Source: JAVSMW01 sp032027005 (lineage in GTDB: Bacteria > Bacillota > Thermincolia > Thermincolales > UBA2595). From it: a stretch of DNA of 64,000 nucleotides. A program made the position numbers and the translations under genes. The DNA lies in assembly GCA_032027005.1 (NCBI GenBank), contig JAVSMW010000003.1, forward strand, positions 124,001 through 188,000, in the 5' to 3' direction. Shown here one piece after another: positions 54,636 through 63,343 of this stretch. The notes beneath the pieces are model-generated. The model saw nothing but the letters and a program-made list of their open reading frames with translations, was not told the DNA's origin and did not search any database. Numbering within the stretch: the first letter of the stretch is position 1; each line of letters starts with the position of its first letter.

Positions 54636-55274
54636 TTATTGTAATCGGAAGGTTTGTCCCATCGTTGGTTCCTGTAAGGGTGCAGTGATCCGCTGAAAAA
54701 GCGCATTCATTTTTTCGTAATGACATGCAAACGCTTCTACGCTGGCCTCGATCATTTCCCTGCCGGTAACCTGCGAAAAGTCTACCTGGAATCCTGCATT
54801 TTCGGCAAGATATTGAATAAATAGCCGTTGTACCCGTCCGTTGCCTTCCCGAAACGGATGGATCACATTGATCTCACTGAGATAAAAGGATAAACGGAAG
54901 GCGATCTCATTTTCCGGAACACCTGTCAGATACATCTCCTTTTTCAGCCTGCCAAATAGCTCGGTTGCATTGGATTCTATGTACGGATAGAGGCAGAACT
55001 GATTTCCTTTGGAGATGTTTACCCATCGCAGTTCGCCCGCCCATTCATAGATATCTTTGAAAATGTACCGGTGTATGTCCTGCAGATGTTTTAAATCAAA
55101 CCTGCCGGGTATGGGGTTGACCCTTGCCTCCAGAATCCGGACAGAGGCGATTTCTCTTTCCGCAATGTGCAGTTGTTCGGCATCCCTTATGCCCAGTTTG
55201 TTCTTCAGGACAAAAGAATTGGGATAGCAGTATCTGCTATCCCATTCATAGTCATATTCATAATTTTTGTTCAT
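54636..55274 (-). CDS. Fic-family AMP transferase (toxin)
   Basis: 212 aa. Fic motif HPFREGNGRVQR (~150) complete with the catalytic His, plus a flap-type region 'NISKGNQFCLYPYIES'. AMPylates target proteins, often DNA gyrase/topoisomerase. ATG 55274 has GGAGG at 6 nt. It overlaps the antitoxin gene by 17 nt. Confidence 0.88.
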   Translation of the reverse strand: MNKNYEYDYEWDSRYCYPNSFVLKNKLGIRDAEQLHIAEREIASVRILEARVNPIPGRFDLKHLQDIHRYIFKDIYEWAGELRWVNISKGNQFCLYPYIESNATELFGRLKKEMYLTGVPENEIAFRLSFYLSEINVIHPFREGNGRVQRLFIQYLAENAGFQVDFSQVTGREMIEASVEAFACHYEKMNALFQRITAPLQEPTMGQTFRLQ

Positions 55275-55449
55275 GAACATCCTCCGCCTTGACCGAATGC
55301 TTCCGCAATAGTTCAGCGACAACCTGATCCGTTTTCTTTTTATCTCCGGCGCAATACCGCATGCGCGCTTTATCTTCCTCGGTTAAGGGCATGCCCTCCA
55401 TCGCCATGGAGGCGTTCACATCCTCAATTATTCTCTCCAGATCTTTCAT
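55258..55449 (-). CDS. VbhA-like antitoxin
   Basis: 63 aa. 'NASMAMEGMPLTEEDKARM' contains the (S/T)xxxE(G/N) inhibitory helix motif (SMAMEG), whose Glu blocks ATP binding in Fic. GAGGTG lies 7 nt before ATG 55449. Upstream of and overlapping the Fic gene, as in VbhA/VbhT pairs. Confidence 0.82.
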   Translation of the reverse strand: MKDLERIIEDVNASMAMEGMPLTEEDKARMRYCAGDKKKTDQVVAELLRKHSVKAEDVHEQKL

Positions 55450-55538
55450 TTCAAACACCTCATTTATATTTTTAGTATAGCACAAAAACTGTAAATAATC
55501 AATCAAAAACTAAGCATTCACAGGCTTTCACAAAACCT

Positions 55539-55946
55539 TTACCTCTCCTTCTGAAAGCGGTAAACGTCATCGAAATTCACGCTTCCGACGGAACGCTTGA
55601 CGTCCTGCACACACTTTCCACGGAGCCTGCCAAGTGTTATTTCATCTATGTCCACATTAGCGGCAAGGATATTCATCATCATGGACATCTCCACCGCCAG
55701 CTTGAACAGCAGACGAGCGGTTCGGTTTTCAGACGCGTCAACTGCACCTGTCACAGCAGAGGTAATGGCAGTTGGTAAATAACTCGCGGCGTCGCTCGCG
55801 GAAATATATCCGCAGTAAAAACGGACGGCTTTTTCAATAAACTCGCTCCGGCTTTTGCAGTTGTCCTGCTCCTGCCAGCGGTCAACGCTTTCAAGTGTGG
55901 AAGGATAGAGCCAAAGCGGAATGCGTTTTTTGTTTTCTTCTGTCAT
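55539..55946 (-). CDS. Ribbon-helix-helix protein
   Basis: 135 aa. 'RIPLWLYPSTLESVDRW' and 'NCKSRSEFIEKAVRFY' form a CopG-type RHH motif, followed by a helical part with two Met-rich stretches (EMSMMMNILAAN). Probably a plasmid/element regulator. AGGAGG lies upstream of the ATG. Confidence 0.65.
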   Translation of the reverse strand: MTEENKKRIPLWLYPSTLESVDRWQEQDNCKSRSEFIEKAVRFYCGYISASDAASYLPTAITSAVTGAVDASENRTARLLFKLAVEMSMMMNILAANVDIDEITLGRLRGKCVQDVKRSVGSVNFDDVYRFQKER

Positions 55947-56391
55947 AGTGAGTCCTCCTTTGAATCTTTTTTACATACCACCTGTAGGGTGTACCCGGAC
56001 AAATGCCTTTCTGTGGGGATTCTTTTCACGTTTTTATGCGCCACGGGCACCTATGACGTGCCAAAGCCCCGTTTTAGGTGTACCTGCCAAACGTTCCTCG
56101 ACCCGCATTGCGGGGCGATGTGAGCGGCGGGAGGTCGCGTTGCGACCACCTGCCTTTAACCAGCTTGTTTTTCGACCGTATGGTTCACCTCCATTTCGGC
56201 ACTTTTTATGACGTTACCGATTATCGGTCTGCCCGATGACAGGATTCTTGCTGACACAATCCCTGACCAAAAAAGTGAGCCACGGTGGTTTATTTTTTCT
56301 CTGGTATGTTAATGATGGCTGTGAAAGTGAGCCAACTTGGTTACATTTCGGGAAGGATGCAAGGGTGCAAAGTGTATAAGACATTGCACCC
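55947..56391. other. Non-coding stretch with several hairpins
   Basis: Hairpins: GGCAC..GTGCC (56046-56062), CCCGCATTGCGGG (56102-56114), GGTCGC-GTT-GCGACC (56133-56147). No supported gene. Sits upstream of the RHH gene and downstream of repA, where an origin of transfer, replication or a control RNA would fit. Confidence 0.4.
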
Positions 56392-57360
56392 TTACACCCT
56401 TGACTCGAGAGGCTGCCAAAACCATTGACCACCAAGCTTGTCTGTCTGCACGTTAAGATTCTTTTTTGCTATTTTCACCGTGCGCTCTGAGATACCAAGC
56501 TCGGCTGCGCGCTTAAACACTTCCTCCGCCGGAACAGGCTTTGTGAGCATTCGCCTGAGTTCATCCTCCATTTGCGCTGTCTTGGTCTGCACCGAACCAG
56601 CGCCAGAGAGAACATCGTCCACGGATATATCGCAAGAGCCAATCCACTGAAAGCCGTTTTGAGCATCCAGAGAGAAAGCGATGGATTTACCTTCCGGCGC
56701 CAAGCTGCTTTTGTCATGAGCAACGACACGGACAGAGGGATCGCTTTTCAGTCTGCCAACCAGAAGCACACTCCTTGCCGCCGCGCGGAAGTCAATAGAG
56801 CCGAGTCCGCGGTATGAGGCTTTCAATCCCTGCGCTTTATTCATATGACCGATAAGAATTATAGCGCAGCCGGTCCGGTCAGCCATCGCACACATCCGTT
56901 TGAATATCGGACGTACTTCATTGGCACGGTGCATATCCACGTTGTCGCCGAGATATGCCTGCAGAGGATCAAGTACAATCAGCTTTGCGCCGGTTTCCTG
57001 CACAGCCTGCTCCAGACGTTCATCGCACAGAGTGAGTTCCTTGTCCGATTCATCGATGACCATCACACGTGAACAGTCTGCGCCGGACGCTTCCAGCCTC
57101 GGCTTAATGGTATCTGCCAGACCGTCCTCTGCCGACTGGTATATTATTCTGATAGGTTCCGCTGCTGCTTTTTCCTCTGGCAGCGGCTTGCCTGTTGTCA
57201 GCAGAGCAATCATCGCCAGAACAAAAGATGTCTTGCCTTCACCGGGATCGCCCTGGATGATGGTAATCTTTCCATAAGGAATGAACGGATACCATAGCCA
57301 CTTTACCAGCTCTGCTTCTATGTCGCTCATACGGATGAGTTTGCTCTTCTTTTTCTGCAT
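56392..57360 (-). CDS. RepA-like AAA/DnaB-family ATPase
   Basis: 322 aa. Walker A GDPGEGKTS (~38-46), Walker B KLIVLDPLQAYLG and 'CAIILIGHMNKAQG' show a RecA/DnaB-type hexameric helicase of the RSF1010 RepA kind. The C-terminus holds a helix-turn-helix-like 'AAELGISERTVKIAKKNL'. Likely supports replication of the element. Element genes of this type often sit beside a relaxase, not visible here. Confidence 0.8.
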   Translation of the reverse strand: MQKKKSKLIRMSDIEAELVKWLWYPFIPYGKITIIQGDPGEGKTSFVLAMIALLTTGKPLPEEKAAAEPIRIIYQSAEDGLADTIKPRLEASGADCSRVMVIDESDKELTLCDERLEQAVQETGAKLIVLDPLQAYLGDNVDMHRANEVRPIFKRMCAMADRTGCAIILIGHMNKAQGLKASYRGLGSIDFRAAARSVLLVGRLKSDPSVRVVAHDKSSLAPEGKSIAFSLDAQNGFQWIGSCDISVDDVLSGAGSVQTKTAQMEDELRRMLTKPVPAEEVFKRAAELGISERTVKIAKKNLNVQTDKLGGQWFWQPLESRV

Positions 57361-57692
57361 ATTTCACCTCCGTCCTAAAGAAAATTTGATTTTATATTCT
57401 TCACCGCACTTCCTTATTGATTCCTGCCCTGCGGTCTTGCGTGACCAACACGGTGTTCTCATCTCATTGGCACGCTCGCTTGTTTTTACAAGGTCTTGGC
57501 ATACTTCGCCTGAAAGTATCTACTCCGGCTGCGGCTATTGAATTTTCGTAGATCGATGTATTCACTTATGTTACCGATTGACTAATGCATTTATATCGGA
57601 TACAATCAAAATAGCAAAAAAGGTTTCCATGCACAAGTGGTTGAAGCGATGTCAGGTACATTGCGAAAACCTATCGGATACAGGAGGCTGCC
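57361..57692. other. Divergent region between repA and DUF6076 genes
   Basis: Holds the promoter of the plus-strand gene: TTGACT (57578-57583), 17 nt, TACAAT (57601-57606). The remaining part shows no gene. Confidence 0.5.
57578..57606 (+). promoter_or_regulatory. Promoter of the DUF6076 gene
   Basis: TTGACT, 17-nt spacer, TACAAT; about 87 nt before the ATG. Confidence 0.65.
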
Positions 57693-58742
57693 ATGAAAGT
57701 GAATGCTTATGACCAATTCTCTGTTTTATTTGGGGAAGATAATGTGATGCTCGGAGGTGGTGCATCCTTCCCGCTTGGGCAGATAACAACAGACTTTTTG
57801 AATATGGACGAACAGATTTTAGCTGAGATTGATAAACGGGTCAGAGAATTCACAACAGGAATGCGAGCGCTGTTTAAACATAAAAATAACGACGCGGTTA
57901 TTCCTTTGCAGGAAAAACTGAACGCCGTTTGGGATGTTATATTTACTTTACCGTTCTTTCGTGATCTTCCGTTTGATAAACGCAGTTCGCTCAATCTGCT
58001 CCCCATGCTGCTTGCAGACAAACAGAAATGGGCTGAGGTATTTCAGGATAATTCCCAGGGTAACAAAATGTTTATTGAATTTCTCGACAAGATGGAATAC
58101 TTTGCGGAAAGCATCCGTAACTTCAGAGGCCAGACAGCAGGGATGCTGGAATTGTATTTTGAAAACCTGACGCGCCGTAACAGCGAGGCATATGCACAAG
58201 CCTATTCAAAATATTATCGGGACATGGCCGATGCCGGTGAACTGTTATTTGGTGACTTGCCTTTTGAGCAGGGGTTTCCCGTCAAGGTCAGGTTTACTCC
58301 ATTGCGGCATCCGCAAGGCAAAGGAAAGCCTATGATAGCAGAAGAAGTTGAGTTTTCCTATCTTTCACATTTTCTTTATACGGATTTCTACCGGGGACTT
58401 ATTGCGGGAAACATGCCGCGCCGCTGCCACAACTGCGGGCGCTATTTCCTCTTAAACAAAAGGTATGATACCTGCTACTGCAATAATATCGCGCCTGGCG
58501 AAACAGGAAAGACTTGCCGCAAGGTTGGAGCTCATAAAAAAGAAGCGCGCAAGGAAGGAAAAACTCCTGCGCATCTTGAGTATGACAAGGTTTATAACCG
58601 GTTAAAAACACGCCGGGCAAGAGGCAAGCTATCTGTCGATGAATGGAACGCCGCCGTTGCACTGGCGCTTGAATATAAGGACAAAGCCGAAGCCGGAAAG
58701 ATATCCGATTACGAGCTAAAGGAGATTTACGACAAAATGTGA
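57693..58742 (+). CDS. DUF6076-like protein with C-terminal zinc-finger motif
   Basis: 349 aa, seen in integrative elements of gut-type Clostridia. A long helical N-terminal part is followed by a zinc-binding pattern at ~245-275: RRCHNCGRYFLLNKRYDTCYC and C in GKTCRK. The last 60 residues are charged (KTRRARGKLSVDEWN). Might bind nucleic acid; the function is unknown. AGGAGG lies upstream of the ATG. Confidence 0.6.
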   Translation: MKVNAYDQFSVLFGEDNVMLGGGASFPLGQITTDFLNMDEQILAEIDKRVREFTTGMRALFKHKNNDAVIPLQEKLNAVWDVIFTLPFFRDLPFDKRSSLNLLPMLLADKQKWAEVFQDNSQGNKMFIEFLDKMEYFAESIRNFRGQTAGMLELYFENLTRRNSEAYAQAYSKYYRDMADAGELLFGDLPFEQGFPVKVRFTPLRHPQGKGKPMIAEEVEFSYLSHFLYTDFYRGLIAGNMPRRCHNCGRYFLLNKRYDTCYCNNIAPGETGKTCRKVGAHKKEARKEGKTPAHLEYDKVYNRLKTRRARGKLSVDEWNAAVALALEYKDKAEAGKISDYELKEIYDKM

Positions 58743-58910
58743 GATGATGCAGATTTTTAAAGACATAAAGGTTCGCTGACAGCGTACTAAATCCATCGGA
58801 GACGAACAGATTGGAATGTAACTGACAGCATCAAAACAGCAGTAATACGAACAGCAGAAAGAACGAGCGTATTTGGCCTGTTACGACTTTATGCGCTCGT
58901 TCAGTAATTC

Positions 58911-59672
58911 TTATGGATTCGTTGGAGGTGTTGTGTTTGGCTTATATGGAGGCGGGATGCTATTCTTCTCCGGTACTTCGAGAAACACGATAAGAATTTC
59001 TCCATCAACCGGCTCCGGTTGCTTAGATGGCGGAGGGGTTGCCTCACTTGACGATGATTCATTGCCACCCATAATCCCTATTTTATGTCCGTTCTCGTAC
59101 ATATCCTCGGCGACGGTTCCGCCTCCCATGATACCGACCTTGTTTCCTGTGAGCTCGTCGCCGGGATTGCCGACTGTCGTGCCGCCGCCCATGACGCCAA
59201 CCTGCTTATTAATATCACCTTCACCGTCAATGGTGATCCCGATACTCCCGCCTCCATGATCCTCAATCCAACCGAAGCCGGGTACCCATATATGTGGCTT
59301 ACCATCGATGATAGCTCTGTCTCCGGACTTTTGGCTTGATGACGGCTGTGCTGACGATTTAGAAGTTTCCACTGGCGGTGATGCTTGTTTTGATGGTGCA
59401 GAGGGTTGAGTTTTTTCTTCTGCCTTTATTACCTCGTTTTTCGTTGGCCCATTTTCTTCAACAGTCTTCGGCTCGGCAACAGGAGTATCTTCAGAAAGAA
59501 TAATTGGCGGCACTTCTTTTTGACTTGCCTCAATTTTAGTGAATACGGCGGTTTTTGCAGGCTCGGCGGGTAAATCCCCGACCTCGGCGTTCCGAGGCCA
59601 CACAGAGGCACACAATGCGACACAGGCGATAACGGCTATTCCGGTGATTATTTGCTTTTTCATATAGACCAT
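58911..59672 (-). CDS. DUF6550-like membrane-anchored protein
   Basis: 253 aa. An N-terminal signal-anchor (ITGIAVIACVALCASVW) and a low-complexity P/S/T/E/K linker (~35-120) lead to 'IIDGKPHIWVPGFGWIEDHG'. Three repeats of a 'VGxMGGG' motif follow (VGVMGGG, VGIMGGG, IGIMGG) with spacers of about 22 residues, then a Pro-rich tail. Probably cell-surface; often found on clostridial elements. Confidence 0.6.
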   Translation of the reverse strand: MVYMKKQIITGIAVIACVALCASVWPRNAEVGDLPAEPAKTAVFTKIEASQKEVPPIILSEDTPVAEPKTVEENGPTKNEVIKAEEKTQPSAPSKQASPPVETSKSSAQPSSSQKSGDRAIIDGKPHIWVPGFGWIEDHGGGSIGITIDGEGDINKQVGVMGGGTTVGNPGDELTGNKVGIMGGGTVAEDMYENGHKIGIMGGNESSSSEATPPPSKQPEPVDGEILIVFLEVPEKNSIPPPYKPNTTPPTNP

Positions 59673-59785
59673 CTCCTTTCAGCGACAACACTACCACACC
59701 TTACCGGAGATAGCTATCAGAAATAACACAAAAAAGCGATATTTAATTTATTTATGCGAAAATAGATGTTTTTAAGTGTCGTATG

Positions 59786-59830
59786 TGATATAATCAGATA
59801 AAACAATCGGATAAAACAGATAAAAAACAA
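59786..59830 (+). promoter_or_regulatory. Extended -10 promoter with iterated operator-like repeats
   Basis: TGATATAAT is an extended -10. It is followed by three near copies of GATAAAACA (about 59797-59828), a likely binding site for the XRE protein encoded next. Confidence 0.5.
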
Positions 59831-59860
59831 GTCAGGTAAAATAGTGACGAGGTGAATGAC

Positions 59861-60082
59861 GTGGCGGTAAGTTACAATAAGCTTTGGAAGTTGCTTATTG
59901 ATAAAAAAATGAAAAAGAAAGATTTGCAGTCCGCAGCAGGTATCAGCTCCAGCCTTATTACAAAGCTTGGGCGCGATGAACCTGTAACAACAACTGTGTT
60001 AATGAAAATCTGTTCTGCGTTGAATTGTGATATCGGAGATATTATGGAAATCATTCCGGATGAACAGAATCGTGGGAGGTAA
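59861..60082 (+). CDS. XRE/Cro-type transcriptional regulator
   Basis: 73 aa. Helix-turn-helix 'KKKDLQSAAGISSSLITKL' (~24-42) followed by the YozG-type ending 'ICSALNCDIGDIMEIIP'. GTG 59861 chosen because GAGGTG lies 6 nt upstream. First gene of the restriction-modification-like operon, so a controller (C-protein) role is likely. Ends 1 nt before the next gene. Confidence 0.78.
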   Translation: MAVSYNKLWKLLIDKKMKKKDLQSAAGISSSLITKLGRDEPVTTTVLMKICSALNCDIGDIMEIIPDEQNRGR

Positions 60083-60083
60083 A

Positions 60084-60755
60084 ATGAGTAAATCACAAAC
60101 AAAATCTAAACAGCGTATTACCGACCACGGCGAAGTGTTCACTGCCGAACGAGAGGTCAACGCTATGCTTGATCTTGTAAAGCAGGAAACTGAGCGTATT
60201 GAGAGTCGCTTTCTCGAACCAGCCTGCGGCGACGGAAACTTTCTTGCGGAGATACTGCGGCGCAAGCTCACTGTGGTGAAGTCACGTTATGGCAAACACG
60301 CCGCTGACTATGAGCGCTATTCCGTTATCGCCGTCACGAGCATTTACGGCGTTGACATATTGCAGGACAATGTTGAAGATTGCCGTAAGCGGTTGTTTGA
60401 AATTTGGGACAAGGATTACACCGCTATCTGCAAAAAAGAAGCTAACGATGATTGCCGTGAGGCAGTGCGTTATATCCTACGGCACAACATTCTCTGTGGC
60501 GATGCCCTAACCCTTAAACAAGCAGATGATTCACCGATTATCTTTGCCGAGTGGTCAGCTGTGAATGGGTGCATGATGAAACGACGTGATTTCCGACTTG
60601 ACCAGATGTTAGAGGGACATACGCCAAATATGCAGCTCGACTTGTTCACGAGCAAAGCCGAATGGGAATACGACGAGGAAATTCAGGCTTTCATTCCCTT
60701 GCCGATAAGGGAGTTTCCGCCAACACATTACAGGAGGGTGCAGCAATATGAATAG
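60084..60755 (+). CDS. N6-DNA methyltransferase, motif-I protein 1
   Basis: 223 aa. 'TDHGEVFTAEREVNAMLDLV' and the SAM motif 'FLEPACGDGNFL' (~53-64) are as in type I/IIG N6-adenine methyltransferases, but no NPPY motif follows; the expected place is replaced by 'SPIIFAEWSAVNGCMMKRRD'. So it is a catalytically incomplete or specialised subunit. It starts 1 nt after the XRE gene (GGGAGG site) and overlaps the full methyltransferase by 8 nt. Confidence 0.72.
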   Translation: MSKSQTKSKQRITDHGEVFTAEREVNAMLDLVKQETERIESRFLEPACGDGNFLAEILRRKLTVVKSRYGKHAADYERYSVIAVTSIYGVDILQDNVEDCRKRLFEIWDKDYTAICKKEANDDCREAVRYILRHNILCGDALTLKQADDSPIIFAEWSAVNGCMMKRRDFRLDQMLEGHTPNMQLDLFTSKAEWEYDEEIQAFIPLPIREFPPTHYRRVQQYE

Positions 60756-62277
60756 TGCTGATTTTTATACGAACACATATAATCCCGATGTTCTTTCCTG
60801 CATTGCAAATCTCTCAAACGATGAAGTGTTTACACCGCCTACAATTGTAAACAAGATTCTTGATATGCTGCCGCAGGAGCTCTTCAGCGACAAGACTGCA
60901 ACTTTTCTTGATCCTGCTTGCAAATCTGGCGTGTTCCTGCGGGAAATTGCAAAACGTCTGCTTGTTGGTCTTGAGGATGATATTCCTAACTTACAGGAGC
61001 GCATTAACCATATATTCAAGAAACAGCTATTTGGCATTGCTATTACAGAAATAACCTCATTATTATCAAGACGGAGCGTATATTGCTCGAAGTATCCGAA
61101 TGGTAAATATTCTATTGCTCTCTTTGATGACGCCGAGGGGAATATCCGATTTAAGAAAATTAAGCACAGGTGGACAAGCGATAAATGTGGATACTGTGGT
61201 GCATCAAAATCAGAATATGACCGTGACGAAGCATTAGAAACACATGCCTATGAGTTGATACATACCACAAGACCGGAGGAGATTTTCAATATGAAATTTG
61301 ATGTAATTATCGGTAACCCGCCGTATCAGTTGAGTACAGGCGGTTCTGGGGTGCAGGCGACACCAATATATAATAAGTTTATTCAACAGGCGAAAAAGCT
61401 TAATCCACGATACTTATCGATGATTGTTCCTGCTCGTTGGTTTTCAGGAGGTTTTGGTTTGGATGCTTTCCGTAACGAAATGTTAAATGACCAATCATTA
61501 CGAATAATACACGATTATCCAGTAGCAGATGATTGCTTTTCGGGTGTTCAAATTAAAGGAGGTGTTTGCTACTTTCTATGGGATAGAGATAACAAAGGGG
61601 ACTGTACAGTTTATACTCACCGAGGAGATGCAGTTGGCAAGCCAGAGACAAGGCCATTGCTAGAGAACAATTGTGATACTTTTATCAGATATAATGAGGC
61701 TGTAGATATTCTTCATAAAGTTCGAAAATACAATGAACCAACAATGGACACTCTAGTTAGTTCTCAGAGGCCTTTTGGGTTGCCTACAAGTTTTGTTGGA
61801 CAAAGTAAGCAAAGACCTGAAGATATTATTGTTTATGGTAACAAAGGCACTTCATACTATCCTCGAAATTTAATTGAAAAATTGCAAGAAATGATTGATG
61901 AGTATAAAGTATTTATCCCTGCAGCCGGAAGTGGAAGCGACAATTTCCCTCATCCCATTCTCGGAAAACCATTTTTCGGCGATAAAAAAACAGCATGTTC
62001 TGAAACCTATGTAGTTATAGGAGCTTTTAGAAACAAAACAGAATGTGAGAATGTAATCTCATATATATCAACACGTTTCTTTCGGTTTTTGGTAATGCTC
62101 AAAAAACCTACACAGCATGCACTAAAAAAAGTTTACTCTCTTGTCCCCATCCAAGACTTCTCCGAACCTTGGACAGATGAAAAACTATATGCTAAATACG
62201 GCATTACAGAGGATGAGATTAAGTTTATCGAAAGCATGATACGTCCAATGGATTTAGGCGGTGATGATGATGAGTAA
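60748..62277 (+). CDS. Eco57I-type N6-adenine methyltransferase, protein 2
   Basis: 509 aa. 'NDEVFTPPTIVNKILDMLP', SAM motif 'FLDPACKSGVFLREIA' (~50-66) and catalytic NPPY in 'FDVIIGNPPYQLSTGG' (~188). Between them lies a zinc-like CGYCGASKSEYDRDE. The C-terminal part resembles the target-recognition region of IIG enzymes. It overlaps both neighbours, so the operon is translationally coupled. Confidence 0.88.
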   Translation: MNSADFYTNTYNPDVLSCIANLSNDEVFTPPTIVNKILDMLPQELFSDKTATFLDPACKSGVFLREIAKRLLVGLEDDIPNLQERINHIFKKQLFGIAITEITSLLSRRSVYCSKYPNGKYSIALFDDAEGNIRFKKIKHRWTSDKCGYCGASKSEYDRDEALETHAYELIHTTRPEEIFNMKFDVIIGNPPYQLSTGGSGVQATPIYNKFIQQAKKLNPRYLSMIVPARWFSGGFGLDAFRNEMLNDQSLRIIHDYPVADDCFSGVQIKGGVCYFLWDRDNKGDCTVYTHRGDAVGKPETRPLLENNCDTFIRYNEAVDILHKVRKYNEPTMDTLVSSQRPFGLPTSFVGQSKQRPEDIIVYGNKGTSYYPRNLIEKLQEMIDEYKVFIPAAGSGSDNFPHPILGKPFFGDKKTACSETYVVIGAFRNKTECENVISYISTRFFRFLVMLKKPTQHALKKVYSLVPIQDFSEPWTDEKLYAKYGITEDEIKFIESMIRPMDLGGDDDE

Positions 62278-63343
62278 AAAGAAGTCTCCCGAGAAGAAAA
62301 GCATTCGTTCCTCCGCTGCTGAGTATCTGACATACATTGCTGCTACAGGTGATAATCCTGAAAGCGTTGAAATGCGTTATGAAGACGAGAACATCTGGCT
62401 CACGCAAAAAATGCTTGCAACGCTATATAACGTAGAGGTTCATACCGTAAATGAGCATATTTCTAAAATTTATGCAGATGGAGAGCTTGCACAGGAGGCA
62501 ACTATTCGGAATTTCCGAATAGTTCAAACAGAAGGTTCACGTCAGGTAAGCCGCGAAGTTAAGCATTATAACCTGCAGATGATTATTGCCGTAGGCTTTA
62601 AAGTGAATAACGAGCGTGCTGTGCAGTTTCGTAAATGGGCGAATCATATCGTGAAGGATTACACCATCAAAGGCTTCGCTATGGACGATGAGCGCCTGAA
62701 AAACGGTGGCTCCATTCTGACAGAGCAGTATTTTGAAGAGCAGCTCCAGCGCATTCGTGAAATCCGCCTGAGTGAACGTAAGTTTTATCAAAAAATAACC
62801 GATATTTATGCCACCGCTATCGATTACGATGTTACAGCGAATGCTACAAAGCGCTTTTTTGCCACAGTACAAAACAAACTCCATTGGGCGATTCATGGGC
62901 AGACCGCTTCAGAGGTGATCTATACTCGTGCAAACGCGGAAAAAGAGCATATGGGTCTAACTACATGGAAAGACGCACCGCATGGAAAAATTCAAAAATT
63001 TGATGTTTCTGTAGCAAAAAATTACCTGACTGAATTTGAAATGGGGCAACTTCAGCGTCTGGTTTCTGCTTATTTAGATATTGCCGAGGATATGGCGCTG
63101 CGACACATACCCATGACAATGCAGGATTGGGAAACTCGACTGAATGGTTTCATACAGGCAACAGACCGTGCCGTTCTGCAGGATGCAGGAAAAGTGACAG
63201 CGGAAATAGCTAAAGCTCACGCTGAAGCTGAATTTGAAAAGTATCGGATTGTACAGGACAGGCTGTTTGAAAGCGATTTTGATAGGCAAATCAAGCTCCT
63301 TGAACAGCAAATAAAGATAACGGAGGGTGACGATAATGGCTAA
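62270..63343 (+). CDS. RhuM-family protein
   Basis: 357 aa. Family signature 'WLTQKMLATLYNVEVHTVNEHISKIY' (winged-helix-like) and 'AVQFRKWANHIVKDYTIKG' with the ending 'DVSVAKNYLTEFEMGQL'. RhuM proteins are found in pathogenicity and defence islands next to restriction genes. ATG 62270 is the best of four closely spaced starts, inside the end of the methyltransferase gene. Confidence 0.85.
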   Translation: MSKKKSPEKKSIRSSAAEYLTYIAATGDNPESVEMRYEDENIWLTQKMLATLYNVEVHTVNEHISKIYADGELAQEATIRNFRIVQTEGSRQVSREVKHYNLQMIIAVGFKVNNERAVQFRKWANHIVKDYTIKGFAMDDERLKNGGSILTEQYFEEQLQRIREIRLSERKFYQKITDIYATAIDYDVTANATKRFFATVQNKLHWAIHGQTASEVIYTRANAEKEHMGLTTWKDAPHGKIQKFDVSVAKNYLTEFEMGQLQRLVSAYLDIAEDMALRHIPMTMQDWETRLNGFIQATDRAVLQDAGKVTAEIAKAHAEAEFEKYRIVQDRLFESDFDRQIKLLEQQIKITEGDDNG

